From the NCBI GenBank assembly GCA_027488215.1, contig JAIYCB010000035.1:50174-114173 (forward strand): DNA of 64,000 nucleotides, given 5' to 3'. Position 1 is the first letter of the stretch. Each line of letters starts with the position of its first letter. Below, one piece after another: positions 62,196-64,000 of the stretch. The stretch comes from Comamonadaceae bacterium. GTDB lineage: Bacteria > Pseudomonadota > Gammaproteobacteria > Burkholderiales > Burkholderiaceae_C. The notes under the pieces are model-generated. The model saw only the letters and a list, made by a program, of their open reading frames with translations. It was not told the DNA's origin and did not search any database. Both the position numbers and the translations under genes were made by a program.

Positions 62196-63365
62196 TCAGG
62201 CTTTGCGCGCAGACAAGGCCCAAAGTGCCACGATCCCCACCAGCAGACCCCAAAAAGCAGCGCCCACACCCGCAATGCTCAGACCCGAAAGGGTCACCAG
62301 AAAAGTCAGCAAAGCCGCATCGCGTTGGCCCTCGTCTTTCATGGCCGTGGACAAACTCGACGCGATGGTGGAAACCAAGGCCAATCCAGCAACGGCCAAC
62401 ACCAGTGCCTTGGGGAAAGCGGCCAACAAACTGACAATGGAGGCGCCGGCCAAGCCCAAAAGAATGTAAAAAAGTCCGGCTGCCGCAGAGGCCGTATACC
62501 GACGCGCAGGATCGGCGTGCGCTTCGCGGCCCATGCAAATGGCTGCTGTGATGGCGGCCAAATTGAGCGCATATCCGCCGAAAGGGGCCAACAGCAAGGT
62601 CACGCATCCGGTGGCCCCGATCACGGGCGAGATGGGCGTGTTGTAACCCGCACTGCGCTGCGCCACCACGCCGGGCAAATTTTGCGATGCCATGGTCACG
62701 ATGAAAAGCGGCAAAGCCACACTGACCATGGCGCCCAGACGCCACTCGGGAGTCACCCACACCGGCGTGGCCCAAGCCCAGGCAATCTGGGCCGCATTCA
62801 ACTGACCCTGCAAGGCCGCCACCACCATGCCGACAGCCAGCACACAAGGCACGGCCCAACGGGGAAAAAACCGACGACCCATCAGGTACGCACCCGCCAT
62901 GGTGAGCACCAAGACCGGTGCTTGACCAACAGCCCCCACTGCATCCAAAGCAAATCGGGCCAAAACCCCCGCCAGCAAGGCACTGGCCAAGGCCAAGGGA
63001 ATGCGTGCCATCCACCGCTCAAACAGCCCGCTGTAACCAGCCCCCATGATGAGCAAAGCACTCACCATGAAGGCCCCTGTAGCCTCAGACAGAGTCACGC
63101 CCTGAGTCACGGCCAACACCGCCGCACCGGGCGTTGACCAGGCCGTCAACACCGGTTGCCGGTACCAAAGGCTCAACAACAAGCTGGTGCCCCCCATGCC
63201 CAAACCCAGCGCCCACATCCAGGAAGCCGTTTGTGCTTCATTGGCACCCAGAGCCTGTGCGGCCGAAAAAACAATGGCCGCCGAACTGGTAAACCCCACC
63301 AGCACAGCCACAAAGCCTGCAACGACAGTGGACAGGGACGCATCACTCAGCCATTTTTTCAACAT
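62196..63365 (-). CDS. benE: BenE-family benzoate/proton symporter
   Basis: The 389-aa inner-membrane protein has about twelve helices. GFVAVLVGFTSSAAIVFSAAQALGA, YRQPVLTAWSTPGAAVLA, IPLALASALLAGVLARFAL, NLPGVVAQRSAGYNTPISPVIGATGCVTLLLAPFGGYALNLAAITAAICMG are BenE signatures. Length matches the family. ATG 63365 (MLKKWLSDASL) is the natural start. No benzoate-degrading genes are next to it, so the true substrate may be another aromatic acid. Confidence 0.93.
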   Translation of the reverse strand: MLKKWLSDASLSTVVAGFVAVLVGFTSSAAIVFSAAQALGANEAQTASWMWALGLGMGGTSLLLSLWYRQPVLTAWSTPGAAVLAVTQGVTLSEATGAFMVSALLIMGAGYSGLFERWMARIPLALASALLAGVLARFALDAVGAVGQAPVLVLTMAGAYLMGRRFFPRWAVPCVLAVGMVVAALQGQLNAAQIAWAWATPVWVTPEWRLGAMVSVALPLFIVTMASQNLPGVVAQRSAGYNTPISPVIGATGCVTLLLAPFGGYALNLAAITAAICMGREAHADPARRYTASAAAGLFYILLGLAGASIVSLLAAFPKALVLAVAGLALVSTIASSLSTAMKDEGQRDAALLTFLVTLSGLSIAGVGAAFWGLLVGIVALWALSARKA

Positions 63366-63563
63366 GGGTGTTTTCTCGCAGAAACCTTGTACCTGGCACG
63401 AGGGTTTTTTGTCCTCGCGCACCTCACCGCCAGGTGCAGGGTTCTGCAACAAAACGGGCATCGGTGAAGTATGTCACTGCGCGGTGCGCCGTTGAACGCA
63501 CCCGCAAAGCAGCTTCAAACGCTGTGCCAAGAACCCTTGCTTGGCAAGCGCCCACCCGTGAAA

Positions 63564-64000
63564 TCAGACCGCTGGTGCTTTCAGCGAGCCCCACACCGCC
63601 TCGATGCCCATGCCGATGGCCAACAAGTTGGTGTCCGAGCCCAATGGGCCGTCAATTTGCATGCCCACGGGCAAGCCGCCAGCCGTCAGACCTGCAGGGA
63701 TCGACAGGCTGGGAATGCCGGCGTTGGTGCAGGGGTCGGTGTTGCGGATGCAAGTGCCAAAGGTATCGCCCGTTTTCGCAACGCCGCCGACGGTGTACTT
63801 GACTTCGCTGGAACCTTTGGCTGCATCGGTCTTGGGCGCTGCCAAGAGGGTTGTTGGGAACAAAACACACGCCACACCAGCCGCAGCAAAGTAGTCTTTG
63901 TAGAGTTTTTGCAGTTGCGCGCGGCCCCCTGTCGTGGGGACCATGGCCGCGTCATAAGCGGCGGCAAACACATCACCCGCAATCGCACCAAAAGCACCGA
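63564..64000 (-). CDS. Amidase (amidase-signature family), C-terminal part, cut by the window edge
   Basis: About 145 C-terminal residues are visible, and the reading frame continues past the right edge: the bases beyond the track's start codon at 63971 still code (GAFGAIAGDVFAAAYD). The pattern CVLFPTTLLAAP, RNTDPCTNAGIPSLSIPAGLTAGGLPVGMQIDGPLGSDTNLLAIGMGIEAVWG is the end of the amidase family, closest in style to indoleacetamide- or mandelamide-hydrolase-like members. The Ser-Ser-Lys catalytic centre would be upstream, outside the window. No specific substrate is claimed. Confidence 0.85.
   Translation of the reverse strand, partial: GAFGAIAGDVFAAAYDAAMVPTTGGRAQLQKLYKDYFAAAGVACVLFPTTLLAAPKTDAAKGSSEVKYTVGGVAKTGDTFGTCIRNTDPCTNAGIPSLSIPAGLTAGGLPVGMQIDGPLGSDTNLLAIGMGIEAVWGSLKAPAV

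Noticed and set aside
63366-63563. RNA gene or mobile element in the gap before the amidase
   Set aside because: There is only a weak GCCAAG/CTTGGC dyad; nothing resembling a tRNA, an insertion-sequence end or a conserved ORF.

Overview
The window looks like chromosomal DNA of a beta-proteobacterium of the order Burkholderiales, most likely the family Comamonadaceae (Limnohabitans- or Rhodoferax-like). The reasons are the GC-rich coding bias, two Bug/TctC-type solute receptors, two TRAP transporters, several CaiB-type CoA-transferases, a GTP-type PEP carboxykinase, and short genes with GGAG-type ribosome sites. I inferred this from gene content only. I see no rRNA, tRNA, CRISPR array, prophage or complete insertion sequence. 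Genes are tightly packed, and with the starts chosen here no gap exceeds 300 bases.

Layout. 0-4 kb: the start of queC running off the left edge, recQ, a small MGMT-like protein, a decayed copy of the recQ 3' end, and hppD. 4-10.5 kb: a divergent catabolic cluster with a LysR regulator and an unusual small-large aconitase-family fusion on the plus strand, and an HMG-CoA-lyase-like enzyme, a CoA-transferase and a Bug receptor on the minus strand. 10.5-27 kb: mixed single genes, including an Hsp70-like protein, a TPR-methyltransferase, MFS and EamA transporters, MetY, a haloacetate-dehalogenase-like hydrolase, a YebC paralogue, a second Bug receptor, DAHP synthase, a DadA-like oxidase, an aminotransferase and a thioesterase. 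27-30 kb: the molybdate transporter modABC. 30-38 kb: pckG with a perfect 15-bp stem in its leader, two EamA exporters, a phosphoesterase, a universal stress protein behind an FNR-like site, a TetR regulator, a PhoD phosphatase and AcuI.

38-47.5 kb: a second catabolic island, made of a CoxGMSL-type molybdenum hydroxylase operon divergent from a TetR regulator and a DctPQM TRAP transporter. 47.6-56.6 kb: a D,D-carboxypeptidase, then a CoA-transferase / acyl-CoA dehydrogenase / MaoC-like hydratase operon, and a TRAP operon with the accessory lipoprotein TatT and a fused QM permease. 56.8-64 kb: dapD, acetoacetyl-CoA synthetase, a cobalamin adenosyltransferase, a D-lactate-dehydrogenase-type flavoprotein, BenE, and an amidase cut by the right edge.

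Together the genes describe a heterotroph that scavenges small organic acids with high-affinity binding-protein transporters, activates them as CoA thioesters, and feeds acetyl-CoA, pyruvate and oxaloacetate into central metabolism. pckG provides gluconeogenesis, and modABC could supply molybdenum for the Cox-type hydroxylase. The most unusual items are the permuted aconitase fusion with a repeat element in its linker, the duplicated recQ tail, the pckG leader stem, and a recurring CACAAT-N7-ATG arrangement that suggests leaderless transcripts.
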